A stretch of DNA of 64,000 bases from Bacteroidota bacterium (GCA_030706605.1 JAUZOE010000013.1:21853-85852), one strand, 5' to 3'; shown: positions 1-9,885, counted from the stretch's first letter. A program made the numbers and translations. Notes: a model not told the origin generated them from the letters alone.

Positions 1-801
1 GAAGAGCCTGGAACAGTTCCGAAATTTGCCATTATCGGGCAGCCAAATGTTGGTAAATCTTCATTATTGAATGCCTTAATAGGGCAGGAGCGTACTATAG
101 TCAGTGACATTGCAGGGACCACCAGGGATGCTGTTCACACTACTTACAATTTATTTAATAAAGAATTTATTTTAATAGATACTGCCGGTATACGCCGCAA
201 GAGTAAAGTGAATGAAGATCTTGAATTCTATTCGGTGATAAGGGCCATAAGCGCTGTGGATGAGGCAGACGTGTGTATTTTCTTATTAGATGCCGAAAAA
301 GGAATCACTGCCCAGGATTTGAGTATTTTTTCATTAGCTGAAAAAAAGGGAAAAGGAATCGTGGTATTGGTAAATAAATGGGATGTTGTAAAAAAAGAAA
401 CCAATACGGCGCGTGATTACGAAAAAGTATTGAAGAAGAAACTGGCTCCATTTGCAGATGTGCCCGTTTTATTTATTTCGGCAACAGAAAAGCTCCGCAT
501 TTTCCAGGCGATGGAAACAGCATTAAAGGTGTATGATAATCGCCGTCAAAAAATACCTACTTCAAAACTGAACGATACTATGCTGAAAGCAGTTGAAGCG
601 TATCATGCTCCCGTAGTGAGGGGACATGCTGTTAAAATAAAGTATGTAACGCAATTACCTACGATTGTTCCTTCATTTGCTTTTTTCTGTAACTATCCTG
701 ATGATATTAAAAAACCATACAGAAATTACCTGGAAAATAAAATGAGGGAAATATTTCCGTTAACAGGAGTGCCTATCCGGATTTTCTTCAGAAAAAAATA
801 A
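1..801 (+). CDS. der: GTPase Der (EngA), 3' part
   Basis: The reading frame is open from base 1, so the gene begins outside the window and only about 266 C-terminal residues are here. They hold the complete second GTPase domain: G1 GQPNVGKSS, a G2 threonine in GTTRD, G3 DTAGIRRKS, G4 NKWD and a G5 ISA segment. A C-terminal KH-like domain follows and ends in FPLTGVPIRIFFRKK, the usual Der terminus. Der carries two tandem G domains and acts in maturation of the 50S ribosomal subunit. The ATG at 67 in the ORF track lies after the P-loop and cannot be the start. A hairpin terminator follows the stop, so der is transcribed separately from suf. Confidence 0.95.
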   Translation, partial: EEPGTVPKFAIIGQPNVGKSSLLNALIGQERTIVSDIAGTTRDAVHTTYNLFNKEFILIDTAGIRRKSKVNEDLEFYSVIRAISAVDEADVCIFLLDAEKGITAQDLSIFSLAEKKGKGIVVLVNKWDVVKKETNTARDYEKVLKKKLAPFADVPVLFISATEKLRIFQAMETALKVYDNRRQKIPTSKLNDTMLKAVEAYHAPVVRGHAVKIKYVTQLPTIVPSFAFFCNYPDDIKKPYRNYLENKMREIFPLTGVPIRIFFRKK

Positions 802-833
802 CCTGTCTCCATAAATTCTTTTAAAATATGTCT

Positions 834-860
834 CCCGGATTTTTCCGGGGGTATTTTATT
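834..860 (+). terminator. Rho-independent terminator after der
   Basis: A perfect 6-bp stem, CCCGGA/TCCGGG, with a TTTT loop lies 33 bases after the der stop codon and is followed by a T-rich run (GTATTTTATTTT). It separates der from the suf promoter. Confidence 0.75.
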
Positions 861-921
861 TTAGGAACATGGAAAACTAAAAATCTATGTTAATTCCCAT
901 TATTTAAAGTTTAATTATCTA

Positions 922-941
922 TTTATACTATTTTGTATAAA
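922..941. promoter_or_regulatory. Inverted repeat (candidate operator) at the suf promoter
   Basis: TTTATAC, six bases, then GTATAAA form a perfect 7-bp inverted repeat. It covers the candidate -33 box of the sufB promoter, which is where a repressor would block RNA polymerase. The Rrf2 protein encoded just after the operon (6725-7195) is the obvious candidate ligand. The repeat and its position are seen; the binding protein is inferred. Confidence 0.5.
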
Positions 942-962
942 CAGGGAAACCAAGTATCTTTG
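931..962 (+). promoter_or_regulatory. Bacteroidota-type promoter of the suf operon
   Basis: The -33 element TTTTG (931-935) and the -7 element TATCTTTG (955-962) are separated by 19 bases, which matches the Bacteroidota sigma factor consensus (TTTG, about 19-21 bases, TAnnTTTG). Transcription would begin near 967, some 40 bases before the sufB start codon. It is the best two-part promoter seen in the window. Confidence 0.7.
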
Positions 963-1005
963 CAACCGGAAATAATGGAGATTCCTACTAAAAAAATATG
1001 GTAAA

Positions 1006-2451
1006 ATGGAAGAAGAACTGAAAATGCTGGAGGAAACAGTAGCAAGTGATTATAAATATGGATTTGTTACTGATATTGATACAGATGTAATACCAAAAGG
1101 TCTTAGCGAAGATGTGATCCGGCTTATATCTTTAAAGAAAAATGAGCCTGAATGGATGTTGGAATGGCGATTAAAAGCTTACAAGCATTGGCTGAAGATG
1201 GAAGAGCCAAAATGGCCCAATGTTAAATACCCTGAAATCAATTACCAGGACGTAATTTATTACGCGGCACCAAAGAAAAAGCCAAAAGTGAACAGCCTGG
1301 ATGAAGTAGATCCGGAATTGCTAAAAACCTTTGAAAAATTAGGTATTTCCCTTGGCGAACAAAAACGCCTGACGGGTGTGGCAGTAGATGTGGTGATGGA
1401 TAGTGTGTCGGTAGCTACTTCTTTTAAAGAACAACTATCTGAAATTGGCGTTATTTTTTGTTCTATAAGTGAGGCGATTCAAAATCATCCTGACTTGGTA
1501 AAAAAATATATGGGCTCTGTAGTGCCTATGACTGATAATTATTTTGCTGCCTTAAATTCTGCGGTTTTCACCGATGGTTCTTTTTGTTATATCCCCAAAG
1601 GCGTTAGATGCCCGATGGAATTATCTACTTATTTCCGAATCAATACAGAAAATGCCGGCCAGTTTGAACGCACATTAATTATTGCTGAAGATGAAGCGTA
1701 TGTAAGTTATCTTGAAGGTTGCACTGCCCCTATGCGCGACGAAAATCAATTGCATGCAGCAGTAGTAGAATTAATAGCCAAAGAAAAAGCAGAAATCAAA
1801 TATTCTACTGTTCAAAACTGGTATCCCGGCGATGAGAACGGACGTGGGGGTATTTACAATTTTGTTACAAAACGGGGAATATGCGCGGGGAATTATTCTA
1901 AAATTTCATGGACCCAGGTAGAAACGGGTTCTTCTATAACCTGGAAATATCCGAGTGTAATTCTTAAAGGGGATAATTCAATCGGGGAATTCTATTCGGT
2001 AGCTTTAACCAATAATTTTCAGCAGGCTGATACCGGAACCAAGATGATACACCTGGGGAAAAATACCAAAAGCAGAATTGTATCAAAGGGGATTTCAGCC
2101 GGGAGAAGTCAGAATAGTTATCGGGGCCTGGTTCGCGCGGGTAAAAATGCATTGAATGCACGCAATTATTCACAATGCGATTCTTTATTACTTGGCGATA
2201 AATGTGGAGCACATACATTTCCATACATTGAATCCAAAAATAAAACGGCCGTAATTGAGCATGAGGCCACTACTTCTAAAATTGGGGAAGACCAGCTTTT
2301 TTATTGTGAACAACGTGGTATAGACGCAGAGACTGCCGTGGCATTGATTGTTACTGGTTTTGCAAAAGAAGTAATGAACCAGTTGCCCATGGAATTTGCC
2401 GTAGAAGCACAAAAATTATTAGCTATCAGTTTAGAAGGTAGCGTAGGTTAA
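1006..2451 (+). CDS. sufB: Fe-S cluster assembly scaffold protein SufB
   Basis: SufB is the scaffold subunit of the cytosolic SufBCD complex, on which sulfide from SufS/SufE and iron are assembled into clusters. At 481 residues it has the usual family length. The beta-helix core is clear, with segments such as [23 protein letters not shown] and [14 protein letters not shown] conserved C-terminal cysteine lies in [19 protein letters not shown], the region that in E. coli supplies the cluster-building cysteine at the SufB-SufD interface. It is the first gene of a six-gene operon, 39 bases before sufC. The antisense ORFs in this interval are shadows. Confidence 0.97.
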   Translation: MEEELKMLEETVASDYKYGFVTDIDTDVIPKGLSEDVIRLISLKKNEPEWMLEWRLKAYKHWLKMEEPKWPNVKYPEINYQDVIYYAAPKKKPKVNSLDEVDPELLKTFEKLGISLGEQKRLTGVAVDVVMDSVSVATSFKEQLSEIGVIFCSISEAIQNHPDLVKKYMGSVVPMTDNYFAALNSAVFTDGSFCYIPKGVRCPMELSTYFRINTENAGQFERTLIIAEDEAYVSYLEGCTAPMRDENQLHAAVVELIAKEKAEIKYSTVQNWYPGDENGRGGIYNFVTKRGICAGNYSKISWTQVETGSSITWKYPSVILKGDNSIGEFYSVALTNNFQQADTGTKMIHLGKNTKSRIVSKGISAGRSQNSYRGLVRAGKNALNARNYSQCDSLLLGDKCGAHTFPYIESKNKTAVIEHEATTSKIGEDQLFYCEQRGIDAETAVALIVTGFAKEVMNQLPMEFAVEAQKLLAISLEGSVG

Positions 2452-2490
2452 TACTTATAAAATCATTTACTAATTTATATTAAAAGAGAC

Positions 2491-3258
2491 ATGTTATTAT
2501 CAATTAAAAATCTTCACGCATCAATTGAAGGAAAACAAATACTGAAAGGAATTAATTTAGATATTCAGCCGGGAGAAGTTCATGCGATCATGGGACCCAA
2601 TGGTTCAGGTAAAAGTACACTGGCATCGGTTTTGGCAGGAAGAGAAGAGTATGAAGTGACAGAAGGTTCTGTAGAATTTGATGGAAAAAACATGCTGGAG
2701 CTATCTCCAGAAGACAGGTCCCGTGAAGGTTTGTTTTTGGCATTTCAATACCCAGTAGAAATTCCGGGTGTAAGCACTACCAATTTCATTAAAACTGCGG
2801 TAAATGAAAAAAGAAAATATCATGGGCAGGAGCCAATGGATGCGGTTGCTTTTTTAAAACTAATGAAACAAAAAATTGAATTGGTAGAAATTGATAAATC
2901 CTTATTAAGCCGGTCTATCAACGAAGGCTTTTCTGGTGGAGAAAAAAAGAGAAATGAAATTTTTCAGATGGCCATGCTTGAACCTAAACTGGCTATTCTT
3001 GATGAAACAGATTCAGGCCTGGATATAGATGCTTTAAGGATTGTAGCTAAAGGCGTAAATAAATTGCGTAATTCAGAAAGAGGCATTATAGTGATTACTC
3101 ACTATCAACGGCTACTCGATTATTTACAACCGGATTTTGTTCATGTATTGGTAAATGGCCGTATCGTAAAATCGGGAACCAAGGCCCTGGCATTGGAACT
3201 CGAAGAAAAAGGATACGATTTTATTAAAGATGAAATTAGCTTAACAGCAGCTTTATAG
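2491..3258 (+). CDS. sufC: Fe-S cluster assembly ATPase SufC
   Basis: SufC is the ABC-type ATPase of the SufBCD complex; its ATP-driven dimerisation opens the SufB-SufD interface. The 255-residue protein shows Walker A GPNGSGKS (residues 35-42), the Q-loop region FLAFQYPVEIPGV typical of SufC, a divergent ABC signature FSGGEKKR, Walker B LAILDETDSGLD and the switch histidine in VITHYQRLL. There is no transmembrane domain, as expected for a soluble SufC. It lies between sufB and sufD in the operon. Confidence 0.97.
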   Translation: MLLSIKNLHASIEGKQILKGINLDIQPGEVHAIMGPNGSGKSTLASVLAGREEYEVTEGSVEFDGKNMLELSPEDRSREGLFLAFQYPVEIPGVSTTNFIKTAVNEKRKYHGQEPMDAVAFLKLMKQKIELVEIDKSLLSRSINEGFSGGEKKRNEIFQMAMLEPKLAILDETDSGLDIDALRIVAKGVNKLRNSERGIIVITHYQRLLDYLQPDFVHVLVNGRIVKSGTKALALELEEKGYDFIKDEISLTAAL

Positions 3259-3282
3259 TTGTTACCTAAAAGAGAAAAGAAA

Positions 3283-4599
3283 ATGGACCCAATCAATATC
3301 AGTTATTTCGGAGAAAAATTTAACCGGCTTCAATTGGCCAATCCGGATAACCTTTTAAATAGCATCAGGAAAGAAGGTTTTAAGACATTCAATGAATCCG
3401 GTTTGCCAGGAACCAAAAATGAAGAATGGAAATACACCAGGATCAGTAATTTATTTCATAAAGAATATCATTTAACTGAAGATGAATTGAAATCTGAGAT
3501 CAACATTTCAGATGTAAATGCAGTTCGGTTGCCGGGGTCAGAAAATGCCACTGAATTGGTATTTGCCAATGGTAAATTTATACCTGAACTTTCTACCATC
3601 CGGTCATCAGATAATGAATTAGTGATATTGCCTTTGGAAGAAGCTGCAAAAGGAGTTTTTAAAGAATTGATACATGAGCATCTTGACAAGAGCAGTCTTT
3701 TTATCAAAGATGGTATTCATGCACTCAATACTTCCTTCATTTATGGCGGTGTTTTTATTTATGTAAATAAAAACAAGGTGCTGGATAATCCTGTCTATCT
3801 CTACCATATTTCAGATGCGCGTGAAAATCATACACTTTCACAACCACGCAGCCTGGTATTTGTAGACGAAAGTGCCAAATTGCAAGTGGTGGAAACCTAT
3901 AGTACAATTGGTTCTATGGATAGTTTTACTAATGAAGTAATAGAAATAATAGTAGATACCAATGCAATAGTAGAATATTATAAGATTCAAAATGATTCCA
4001 TAACAGCAAGCCAGGTGGGTACCACGCATATCAGGCAGATAGGGAAAAGTTTTGTTCATGCATTAACCATATCACTCAATGGAGGTATGATCCGTAATAA
4101 TACTGATATCATAATGGAGGCCGCAGGAAATGAAGCTCACATGTATGGGTTGTATTTATTAAAAGGACATACTCATGTTGACAATCATACTTTGGTAGAT
4201 AATACCAAACCCAATTGCTTCAGCAATGAGTTATATAAAGGAATTATTGACGAGCAGGCAACCGGGGTATTTAGCGGTAAAATTTTTGTAAGGCCGGATG
4301 CGCAAAAAACAAATGCCTACCAGTCTAATAAAAATATTTTATTGAGCGATGATGCTACGGTAAATACCAAACCTCAACTGGAAATTTTTGCTGATGATGT
4401 AAAATGTTCACATGGTTGCACTGTTGGCCAGTTAGATGAAGAAGCAATGTACTATTTAAGAACCCGTGGTATTTCAAAAGAACATGCGCAGTCTATGTTG
4501 TTAGAAGCTTTTGCTGCTGATATTGTAGGGCAGATAAAGCCGGAACCATTGCGCATATATGTAGAAGAAATGATTTCTGAACGCTTATCTGTAAATTAA
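3283..4599 (+). CDS. sufD: Fe-S cluster assembly protein SufD
   Basis: SufD is the SufB paralogue that completes the SufBC2D complex. The ORF track starts at a TTG directly after the sufC stop (3259). I prefer the ATG at 3283 (MDPINISYFGEKF), which follows the purine-rich AAAGAGAAAAGAAA and gives 438 residues, normal for SufD. N-terminal landmarks include PGTKNEEWKYTRIS, the GLPGxxxExWKYT-type motif of SufD. The beta-helix core ends in CSHGCTVGQLDEEAMYYL, which carries the conserved histidine linked to iron delivery in E. coli SufD. The stop codon is two bases from sufS. Confidence 0.95.
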   Translation: MDPINISYFGEKFNRLQLANPDNLLNSIRKEGFKTFNESGLPGTKNEEWKYTRISNLFHKEYHLTEDELKSEINISDVNAVRLPGSENATELVFANGKFIPELSTIRSSDNELVILPLEEAAKGVFKELIHEHLDKSSLFIKDGIHALNTSFIYGGVFIYVNKNKVLDNPVYLYHISDARENHTLSQPRSLVFVDESAKLQVVETYSTIGSMDSFTNEVIEIIVDTNAIVEYYKIQNDSITASQVGTTHIRQIGKSFVHALTISLNGGMIRNNTDIIMEAAGNEAHMYGLYLLKGHTHVDNHTLVDNTKPNCFSNELYKGIIDEQATGVFSGKIFVRPDAQKTNAYQSNKNILLSDDATVNTKPQLEIFADDVKCSHGCTVGQLDEEAMYYLRTRGISKEHAQSMLLEAFAADIVGQIKPEPLRIYVEEMISERLSVN

Positions 4600-4601
4600 T
4601 C

Positions 4602-5846
4602 ATGGCAGAGTTAACCATCATATCACCAGCTTTTGATGTAAATGAAATAAGGAAGTGCTTTCCTGTTCTGGAAAGAGAAGTAAAAAATCAATTGCTGGTT
4701 TACCTGGATAATGCAGCCACATCTCAAAAACCACAAAGTGTTATTGACGCGCTAAGTCATTATTATTCTAATTACAACGCTAATATCCATCGTGGTATAC
4801 ATACATTGGCAGAGGAAGCTACAGCGGCTTATGAAGCCACACGCGTTACCGTAAAAGATTTTATTGGCGCTCCTTCTTCAGATGAAATCATTTTTACCAG
4901 GGGAACCACAGAAGGAATCAACCTGGTGGCTTACACCTGGGGAAGACAAAATATAAATGCCGGTGATGAAATTATTATTTCAGCAATGGAACATCATTCT
5001 AATATCGTTCCGTGGCAAATACTTTGTGAAGAAAAAAAGGCAGTTTTAAAAGTAATTCCCGTAAATGATGAAGGTGAACTGTTGATGGATGAATATAGAA
5101 AATTACTTTCACCAAAAACGAAATTGGTTTCTGTTGTTCATGTATCCAATGCATTGGGAACCATTAATCCTGTAAAAGAAATTATTGATGCAGCTCATAA
5201 CATTGGTGCTCTTGTTCTAATTGACGGGGCTCAATCTACGGTGCATTTGGATATTGATGTTCAAAAATTAAATTGTGATTTTTTTGCATTTTCAGGGCAT
5301 AAAGTTTATGGTCCCACAGGTGTTGGCGTTCTTTATGGCAAAAAGAAAATTCTGGAGAGCATGCCCGTATTTATGGGCGGAGGAGAAATGATTAAAGAAG
5401 TAACTTTTGAAAAAACTACTTATAATAGTTTACCCTATAAATATGAAGCAGGTACACCGAATATTGCAGACACCATTGCCTTAAAAGTGGCATTGGATTT
5501 CATGACCGAAACGGGGAAAGAGATGGCAGCCTCACATGAAAATGATTTACTGAAGTATGCTACCCAACAATTAGAAACTATTCCGGGTTTGCGTATCATT
5601 GGCAAAGCGAAAGAGAAAGTGAGTCTGGTGTCTTTTGTGATTGATAAAATTCACCCGCAGGATATCGGTGTTTTATTAGATAACCAGGGAATTGCCGTAA
5701 GAACGGGTCATCACTGCACACAACCTTTGATGAAGCGTTTTGGAATTCCGGGCACAGTAAGAGCTTCTTTTGCTATGTATAATACTAAAGAAGAAGTAGA
5801 CAGGCTGATTGTGGGATTACAAAAAGCCATAAAAATGTTAGCATAA
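4602..5846 (+). CDS. sufS: Cysteine desulfurase SufS
   Basis: SufS is a PLP-dependent class V aminotransferase fold enzyme that takes sulfur from L-cysteine as a persulfide for cluster assembly. The 414-residue sequence shows the PLP lysine K234 in SGHKVYGPTGVG, the cofactor-binding His segment AMEHHSNIVPW and the persulfide cysteine C372 in RTGHHCTQP. The short loop around that cysteine is that of the group II (SufS) enzymes, which need SufE as activator, in agreement with sufE being the next gene two bases downstream. Confidence 0.96.
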   Translation: MAELTIISPAFDVNEIRKCFPVLEREVKNQLLVYLDNAATSQKPQSVIDALSHYYSNYNANIHRGIHTLAEEATAAYEATRVTVKDFIGAPSSDEIIFTRGTTEGINLVAYTWGRQNINAGDEIIISAMEHHSNIVPWQILCEEKKAVLKVIPVNDEGELLMDEYRKLLSPKTKLVSVVHVSNALGTINPVKEIIDAAHNIGALVLIDGAQSTVHLDIDVQKLNCDFFAFSGHKVYGPTGVGVLYGKKKILESMPVFMGGGEMIKEVTFEKTTYNSLPYKYEAGTPNIADTIALKVALDFMTETGKEMAASHENDLLKYATQQLETIPGLRIIGKAKEKVSLVSFVIDKIHPQDIGVLLDNQGIAVRTGHHCTQPLMKRFGIPGTVRASFAMYNTKEEVDRLIVGLQKAIKMLA

Positions 5847-5848
5847 AA

Positions 5849-6298
5849 ATGAACAATAATCAAACTATAGAAGATACGGAAGCGGGAATTATAGAATCAT
5901 TTTCCTGGTTCGAAAACTGGGAAGAAAAATACGAATACATAATTGAGTTAGGGAAGAAACTTCCGGCATTGGAAGAGGAATATAAAAAAGATGAGAATAT
6001 AATTAAGGGGTGCCAATCTACCGTTTGGCTTGCTTCTGAATACAAAAACGGGAAGGTATTTTATAAAGCGGATAGTGATGCGCTTATTGTAAAAGGCCTG
6101 GTCAGCATGTTGATCTCTGTTTTATCTGGTCATACTCCCGATGAAATACTGGATGCAAAACTGGGCTTTATAAAAGAAATAGGCATGATGGCACACCTGG
6201 CACAAACCCGTTCCAACGGGCTGGTAGCTATGGTAAAGCAAATTAAAAATTATGCCCTGGCTTATAAATCAATTAGTGTTGTAGGAAAAACGATATAA
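5849..6298 (+). CDS. sufE: Sulfur acceptor protein SufE
   Basis: SufE receives the persulfide sulfur from SufS and passes it to SufB. The 149-residue protein has the SufE fold pattern: an N-terminal helix with WEEKYEYIIELGKKLP, then the active cysteine C55 in KGCQSTVWL, then the helical C-terminal half. Its TAA stop shares one base with the start of the next gene (TAATG), so translation of the two is probably coupled. Confidence 0.95.
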   Translation: MNNNQTIEDTEAGIIESFSWFENWEEKYEYIIELGKKLPALEEEYKKDENIIKGCQSTVWLASEYKNGKVFYKADSDALIVKGLVSMLISVLSGHTPDEILDAKLGFIKEIGMMAHLAQTRSNGLVAMVKQIKNYALAYKSISVVGKTI

Positions 6299-6612
6299 TG
6301 ATGGAAACTGAAATACTAAAAGAAAAGGTGATTGCGTGTTTGCAAACTATTTATGATCCTGAAATTCCGGTAAGTATTTACGAATTAGGATTAATATATG
6401 AAATAGATATTTTGCCTATCAATAATGTTCAGATTGTAATGACTTTGACAGCTCCGAGTTGTCCGTCTGCGCAGGAGATACCGATTGAAGTAGATCAGAA
6501 AGTGAGAATGATAGAAGGGGTTAATGATGTTCATGTTTCTGTAGTGTGGGATCCGCCATGGGACAGAAGTATGATGAGTGAAGCAGCTATGTTAGAATTA
6601 GGATTTATGTAA
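6298..6612 (+). CDS. sufT: SufT-like MIP18/DUF59 protein
   Basis: This is a small (104-residue) MIP18-family protein. Members act as auxiliary Fe-S maturation factors. Seen in the sequence are the DPEIPVSIYELGLIYEI motif and APSCPSAQEIP with the conserved cysteine. The ATG at 6298 overlaps the sufE stop; a second ATG at 6301 would serve equally well. It is the last gene of the suf operon, and fusion or adjacency of this domain to suf genes is common in Bacteroidota. The precise role in cluster carriage is inferred from the family. Confidence 0.88.
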   Translation: MMETEILKEKVIACLQTIYDPEIPVSIYELGLIYEIDILPINNVQIVMTLTAPSCPSAQEIPIEVDQKVRMIEGVNDVHVSVVWDPPWDRSMMSEAAMLELGFM

Positions 6613-6724
6613 TTATTCTCCCCGAAATAGGATGAAGGGACTTAGGGGATTGCTCGTTAAATTTTAAATATTTTTTTTATCATATAAAATACTGCCTTGT
6701 TTCCTTTTGGGTTAGAGGCCAATT

Positions 6725-7195
6725 ATGAAAATAACAGCACAAGAAGAATATGGTTTACGAATACTTTTACGCATTGCAAAATGTAATGAAGAAGAGAGCA
6801 TGAGTATCCAGGCACTGAGTGTGGCTGAAGGTATTTCTCCGGCTTATGTGGCCAAACTGACAAGAATACTTCGTAAAGCAGGGTATATCAATAGTACGCC
6901 GGGAAATATAGGCGGATACATCCTTGCAAAATCTGCCAGGGAAATTAATATTAATCATGTTTTGAAAACTCTTGGTGGTAAGCTATTCAGCAAAGAATTT
7001 TGCAATGACTATTCAGGTGCAATGAAATTATGCACTAATTCAGTAGATTGTTCGACACGTTCTTTATGGCAAATGATTCAATTTACTGTAGACCAATTAT
7101 TAGATAAAGTTTCTTTATACGACCTCTCTGCCTCCGAAGAAAAATCCGGCAAATTATTAAATAATATCTTGGAACAGATACCAACTTCTTTGTAG
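6725..7195 (+). CDS. Rrf2-family transcriptional regulator (IscR/SufR-like)
   Basis: The 156-residue protein begins MKITAQEEYGLRILLRIA, the classic Rrf2 start, and has a winged helix with ISPAYVAKLTRILRKAGY as recognition region followed by the wing (GGYILAK). Three cysteines, C93, C103 and C109, lie in the loop where IscR and its relatives bind a [2Fe-2S] cluster. It lies 112 bases after sufT in the same direction and with no evident terminator between, so it may be cotranscribed. A role as Fe-S sensing regulator of the suf operon is inferred. The cysteine spacing (9 and 5 intervening residues) differs from IscR (5 and 5). Confidence 0.9.
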   Translation: MKITAQEEYGLRILLRIAKCNEEESMSIQALSVAEGISPAYVAKLTRILRKAGYINSTPGNIGGYILAKSAREININHVLKTLGGKLFSKEFCNDYSGAMKLCTNSVDCSTRSLWQMIQFTVDQLLDKVSLYDLSASEEKSGKLLNNILEQIPTSL

Positions 7196-7427
7196 TTATA
7201 ATCTAATTGTGTGAAGCTTTTCAAGGACAGAGATTAATATAATTGGTCAAACATTGTAGTTCCTATCTTATATCGCGATCACTTCATTTCAATATAAATA
7301 TTGATTTGTCTAGCCCTCAATTAATGGGATTCAATAAATTCTATCATCTTTGTTTTAATTTCATAGATTAGCATTATGGATCAGAAATTTCAGGCTTAGA
7401 GGGGGCAAAAATAACTATACTATAATT

Positions 7428-9629
7428 ATGAAATCAATTTGTACACTTCTTTTATTATGTGCTTTTAGAACTATTGATGCGCAAAATATTGCCCAGCAAA
7501 AACTGGAACAATTACCGCTCTATCCTTCCAGTGAAATAAAAGCTGCGCAAGGCGACTGGTTGTTGAATAATGCACATGCTATTACAAAAATCTACAGATC
7601 GGGAAATCGCAAAGATCTGATCATTACCAATGGATTAATATGCCGCCGGTTCAGGCTGCAACCCTATATGGCATGCTTTGGATTCCAAAACCTTATTACC
7701 GGAAAAGAAATGCTTCGTGCCATAGAGCCGGAAGCAGAGGTGGAAATCAATGGCAAATCATATAACATCGGAGGTGCGAAAGGACAATTTGAAAGAGGCT
7801 ATCTTCAATATGACTGGCTGGATCAATTCAAAAACGACCCACAGGCTTTTCAACTGGTTGATTTTTCAATTCGAAACATACAACCTCGTTTGAAATGGAA
7901 ACCAGCGAGGTGGAATACCAATCAACAATGGTCGCCTGCAGGGAAAGAAATAGATTTTACATTCCGGCTCGCTGGTAATGAATTGGAGGGTGTAACCATA
8001 GATGTTATATATGAAATGTATGATAATATGCCTCTCATGTCCAAAAGTATGGTAGTGCATAATGCAGGCAATAATTCAATCACTATTAATACTTTTAAAA
8101 GTGAGAAGCTGGCAATGGTAGAAGAAAGCTCAGGTGTTAACAAAGATGGGTTTCTTCCTTCTCCTCACATCTGCATACAAAGTGATTATGCTTTTGGCGG
8201 TAGTTCTTATGCCGATGCCAATCATACTACTTGTTGGCTTCGTGACTCATTATTTACTTCGCAAGTAAATTATAATCTTCAGACTCATTGCCTGCTTGAA
8301 AGTAAGCCACCTATTGGCCCCGATTATGTTGTACAACCCGGACAAAATTTTGAGACATTTCATACATACGAATTAATGTATGATAGCTATGATAGGGAAC
8401 GTTGCGGCCTGGCTGAACGGAAAATGTACCGGGTTCTTGCGCCCTGGGCCACTGAAAACCCTATGTTTCTTCACCTCACTACTACCAATCCGGAAAAGGT
8501 AAAAACGGCTATTGATCAGTGCGCGGAAGTTGGTTTTGAAATGGTAATCCTTAGTTTTGGCAGTGGACTGAATATGGAAGATACTAGTGATGCCAATATT
8601 AAAAAATTCAAAGAATTAGTGAACTATTCCCATTCTAAAGGGATTGAAATGGGAGGTTATTCTTTGTTTTCGAGTCGGAGCATTGATGTGGTGGATGATG
8701 TGATCAACCCTGAAACCGGTAAGCCTGGTGGTACTATTTTTGGTAATGCTCCTTGTTTAGGTAGTAATTGGGGGCTAGGCTATCTTCAAAAGTTGAAAAC
8801 TTTTATTACCAAAACCGGATTTACTATACTGGAAAATGATGGACCTTACCCTGGTGATATCTGTGCTTCTGTTTCACACCCGGGGCATACTGGTATTAAT
8901 GATTCACAATGGAACCAATGGAATTTAGAAACTTCTTTTTACGGATGGCTTCGTGAAAGAGATGTGTACCTGAATGCACCTGACTGGTATTTTCTGAATG
9001 GTTCCAGTAAAATCGCTATCGGGTATCGCGAAGATAACTGGTCATTACCGAGAGAGCGACAGATTATGCTTGGGCGGCAAAATATTTATGATGGTACTTG
9101 GGATAAAACACCGGGTATGAGTTGGACTTTTGTTCCTTTGACTCAATATCATGGAGGAGGCGCAGCAGCAACTATAGAACCTTTGCATGAGCACCTGGAT
9201 GCGTATGAGGCCCACTTGGTTCAGAATTTCGGGAGTGGTGTGCAGGCGTGCTACCGTGGTCCCAGGTTATATGACACGCCGGCTACAGAAATATTGGTAA
9301 AAAAGGAGGTGGCATGGTATAAAAAATACAGAAATATCCTGAACGCAGATATCATTCATATCCGTCGTCCCGATGGAAGAGATTATGATGCAATAATGCA
9401 TGCAGATCCTAAAGGAAAAGAAAAAGCCTTGGTAATGGTCTATAATCCTCTTGACAGTAGTATTATCCGGAACATAAAATTGCCATTATATTATACCGGA
9501 TTAACCACTGTGGCCAGGATAAAAGAAAAAGAAAATAAATCGCAATTGTATCATTTAAACAGAGATTATTCTGTAGATGTTTCGGTGACAATAAAACCGC
9601 ATTCTTATACCTGGCTGGTAATTGAATAA
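7428..9629 (+). CDS. Secreted glycoside hydrolase, alpha-galactosidase-like (clan GH-D type)
   Basis: This 733-residue protein has an N-terminal signal peptide (MKSICTLLLLCAFRTIDAQ). The first half looks like a beta-sandwich; the second half looks like a TIM barrel. Barrel-like features include MVILSFGSGLNMED, HSKGIEMGGYSLFSSR and FTILENDGPYPGD near residue 460. The Asp in the last is a candidate nucleophile by analogy with the KxD-type strand of GH27/GH36 enzymes. The C-terminus looks like the beta domain common in these enzymes. The substrate is unknown; alpha-galactosides are one guess. It stands alone, with no TonB/SusD pair beside it. Confidence 0.6.
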   Translation: MKSICTLLLLCAFRTIDAQNIAQQKLEQLPLYPSSEIKAAQGDWLLNNAHAITKIYRSGNRKDLIITNGLICRRFRLQPYMACFGFQNLITGKEMLRAIEPEAEVEINGKSYNIGGAKGQFERGYLQYDWLDQFKNDPQAFQLVDFSIRNIQPRLKWKPARWNTNQQWSPAGKEIDFTFRLAGNELEGVTIDVIYEMYDNMPLMSKSMVVHNAGNNSITINTFKSEKLAMVEESSGVNKDGFLPSPHICIQSDYAFGGSSYADANHTTCWLRDSLFTSQVNYNLQTHCLLESKPPIGPDYVVQPGQNFETFHTYELMYDSYDRERCGLAERKMYRVLAPWATENPMFLHLTTTNPEKVKTAIDQCAEVGFEMVILSFGSGLNMEDTSDANIKKFKELVNYSHSKGIEMGGYSLFSSRSIDVVDDVINPETGKPGGTIFGNAPCLGSNWGLGYLQKLKTFITKTGFTILENDGPYPGDICASVSHPGHTGINDSQWNQWNLETSFYGWLRERDVYLNAPDWYFLNGSSKIAIGYREDNWSLPRERQIMLGRQNIYDGTWDKTPGMSWTFVPLTQYHGGGAAATIEPLHEHLDAYEAHLVQNFGSGVQACYRGPRLYDTPATEILVKKEVAWYKKYRNILNADIIHIRRPDGRDYDAIMHADPKGKEKALVMVYNPLDSSIIRNIKLPLYYTGLTTVARIKEKENKSQLYHLNRDYSVDVSVTIKPHSYTWLVIE

Positions 9630-9885
9630 GGGTGATTTTTAATGAATGATTATTGTCGTTAAGCGGAGACATCTTTATCATCATTACCAATGAGGGCTTT
9701 ATTGTAAACTTCCCCAAAGTTCGACCATTTAAAAGTTGAATTTGATTTTTAGGCTATAATGTAAAATGGATTCCTGAATCTTTAAGACATTGATTATGTA
9801 AAGCAAATGATAGTTCACTTAGAAGAAATATATGAGGGCAGTGTTCATCCCAATTTAATAGACTTAAAATATTGGATGAACTAAC

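Noticed and set aside
3259-3282. TTG start of sufD in the ORF track
   Set aside because: It directly abuts the sufC stop. The ATG at 3283 follows a purine-rich stretch and gives the normal SufD N-terminus.
9786-9884. 32-codon frame (VKQMIVHLEEIYEGS...) beside the NtrC-type gene
   Set aside because: It looks faintly coding but is short, lacks an early start codon and matches no family I know. It is possibly debris; not called.
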